A stretch of 58,530 nt of DNA from positions 1 to 58,530 of the forward strand of contig CALVJN010000007.1 of the NCBI GenBank assembly GCA_944332205.1, read 5' to 3'. The position numbers and the translations under genes were made by a program. The notes under the pieces are model-generated. The model saw only the letters and a program-made list of their open reading frames with translations. It was not told the DNA's origin and did not search any database. Source of the stretch: an uncultured Bacilli bacterium. GTDB taxonomy: Bacteria; Bacillota_I; Bacilli_A; RF39; UBA660. Positions 58,501-58,530 of the stretch are shown here, piece by piece (within the stretch, counting starts at the first letter, position 1; the number at the start of each line of letters is the position of its first letter).

Positions 58501-58530
58501 ATGTTAAATGAACAAAATAACTTATTAATT
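58501..58530 (+). CDS. Start of a gene cut by the window end
   Basis: ATG at 58501 after AAAGGAGATG; only ten codons (MLNEQNNLLI) lie inside the window. The product cannot be named. Confidence 0.55.
   Translation, partial: MLNEQNNLLI

Overview
The window is a very AT-rich bacterial chromosome segment (by eye about 25-28% G+C). It suggests an uncultured gut Firmicute close to the Mollicutes/Bacilli border (RF39, RFN20 or Erysipelotrichales-like); this placement is inferred from gene content and base composition, not from a marker search. TGA is a stop codon here (rimM, the CoA-disulfide reductase and others end in TGA) and Trp is TGG, so the Mycoplasma code does not apply. Most genes are on the + strand and many share the ribosome site AGGTG(A/G). 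A small protein resembling the SspI family of spore proteins hints that the lineage makes, or once made, endospores.

Layout. 1-2.1 kb: a SEDS cell-wall polymerase (FtsW/RodA/SpoVE) and a GNAT acetyltransferase. 2.7-10.0 kb: a complete type II-A CRISPR-Cas locus with cas9, cas1 and cas2 on +, a convergent tracrRNA on -, a long csn2 on -, and a + strand array of 13 repeats followed by a decayed trailer. 10.0-15.6 kb: DUF1294 protein, proS, an exported protein, a very short glycine T-box, glyS and two CmpB-type membrane paralogues. 15.6-26.6 kb: three pilin-like surface proteins sharing one N-terminal module, interleaved with rpsO-pnp, an alpha/beta hydrolase and pyk; one of them carries an 11-G tract that looks phase-variable. 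26.7-29.6 kb (-): an ECF sigma factor, its probable anti-sigma factor, a secreted matrixin-like zinc protease and an exported protein, with two matching ECF-type promoters. 29.6-31.0 kb: a 108-bp inverted-repeat element and an IS256-family copy truncated at its 3' end.

31-37 kb: tmcAL, rpmF, a lipoprotein, the sspI-like gene, a YgjP-like metallopeptidase, a TrmH-family methyltransferase, rimM, trmD and a hypothetical gene. 37.1-42.7 kb: a WXG100/LXG-like secretion cluster of three helical proteins and a 745-residue surface protein with a Thr-Pro stalk and an LPXTG-like tail, then a glycosyltransferase and a class B-like sortase. 42.7-48.8 kb: rplS, lepB, a DUF6056 membrane protein, an MGMT-like protein, a nucleoside deoxyribosyltransferase-like protein, an XRE regulator, an SDR and a membrane-anchored XRE protein. 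48.8-51.5 kb: decayed coding remnants and a broken MATE-cytidylate kinase fusion gene. 51.6-58.5 kb: a GH13 amylase, CoA-disulfide reductase/rhodanese, MBL-fold hydrolase, an SDR with a frameshifted tail, a uracil-DNA-glycosylase-like protein, a 29-codon ORF and the start of a gene cut by the window end.

How parts work together. The Cas genes, tracrRNA and array form one self-contained immune module. The sigma/anti-sigma pair probably controls itself and the protease operon. The sortase is a good candidate to anchor the VPDTG-tailed surface protein encoded just upstream. The modular pilins probably share one export and assembly machine encoded elsewhere. No rRNA or tRNA gene was recognised.
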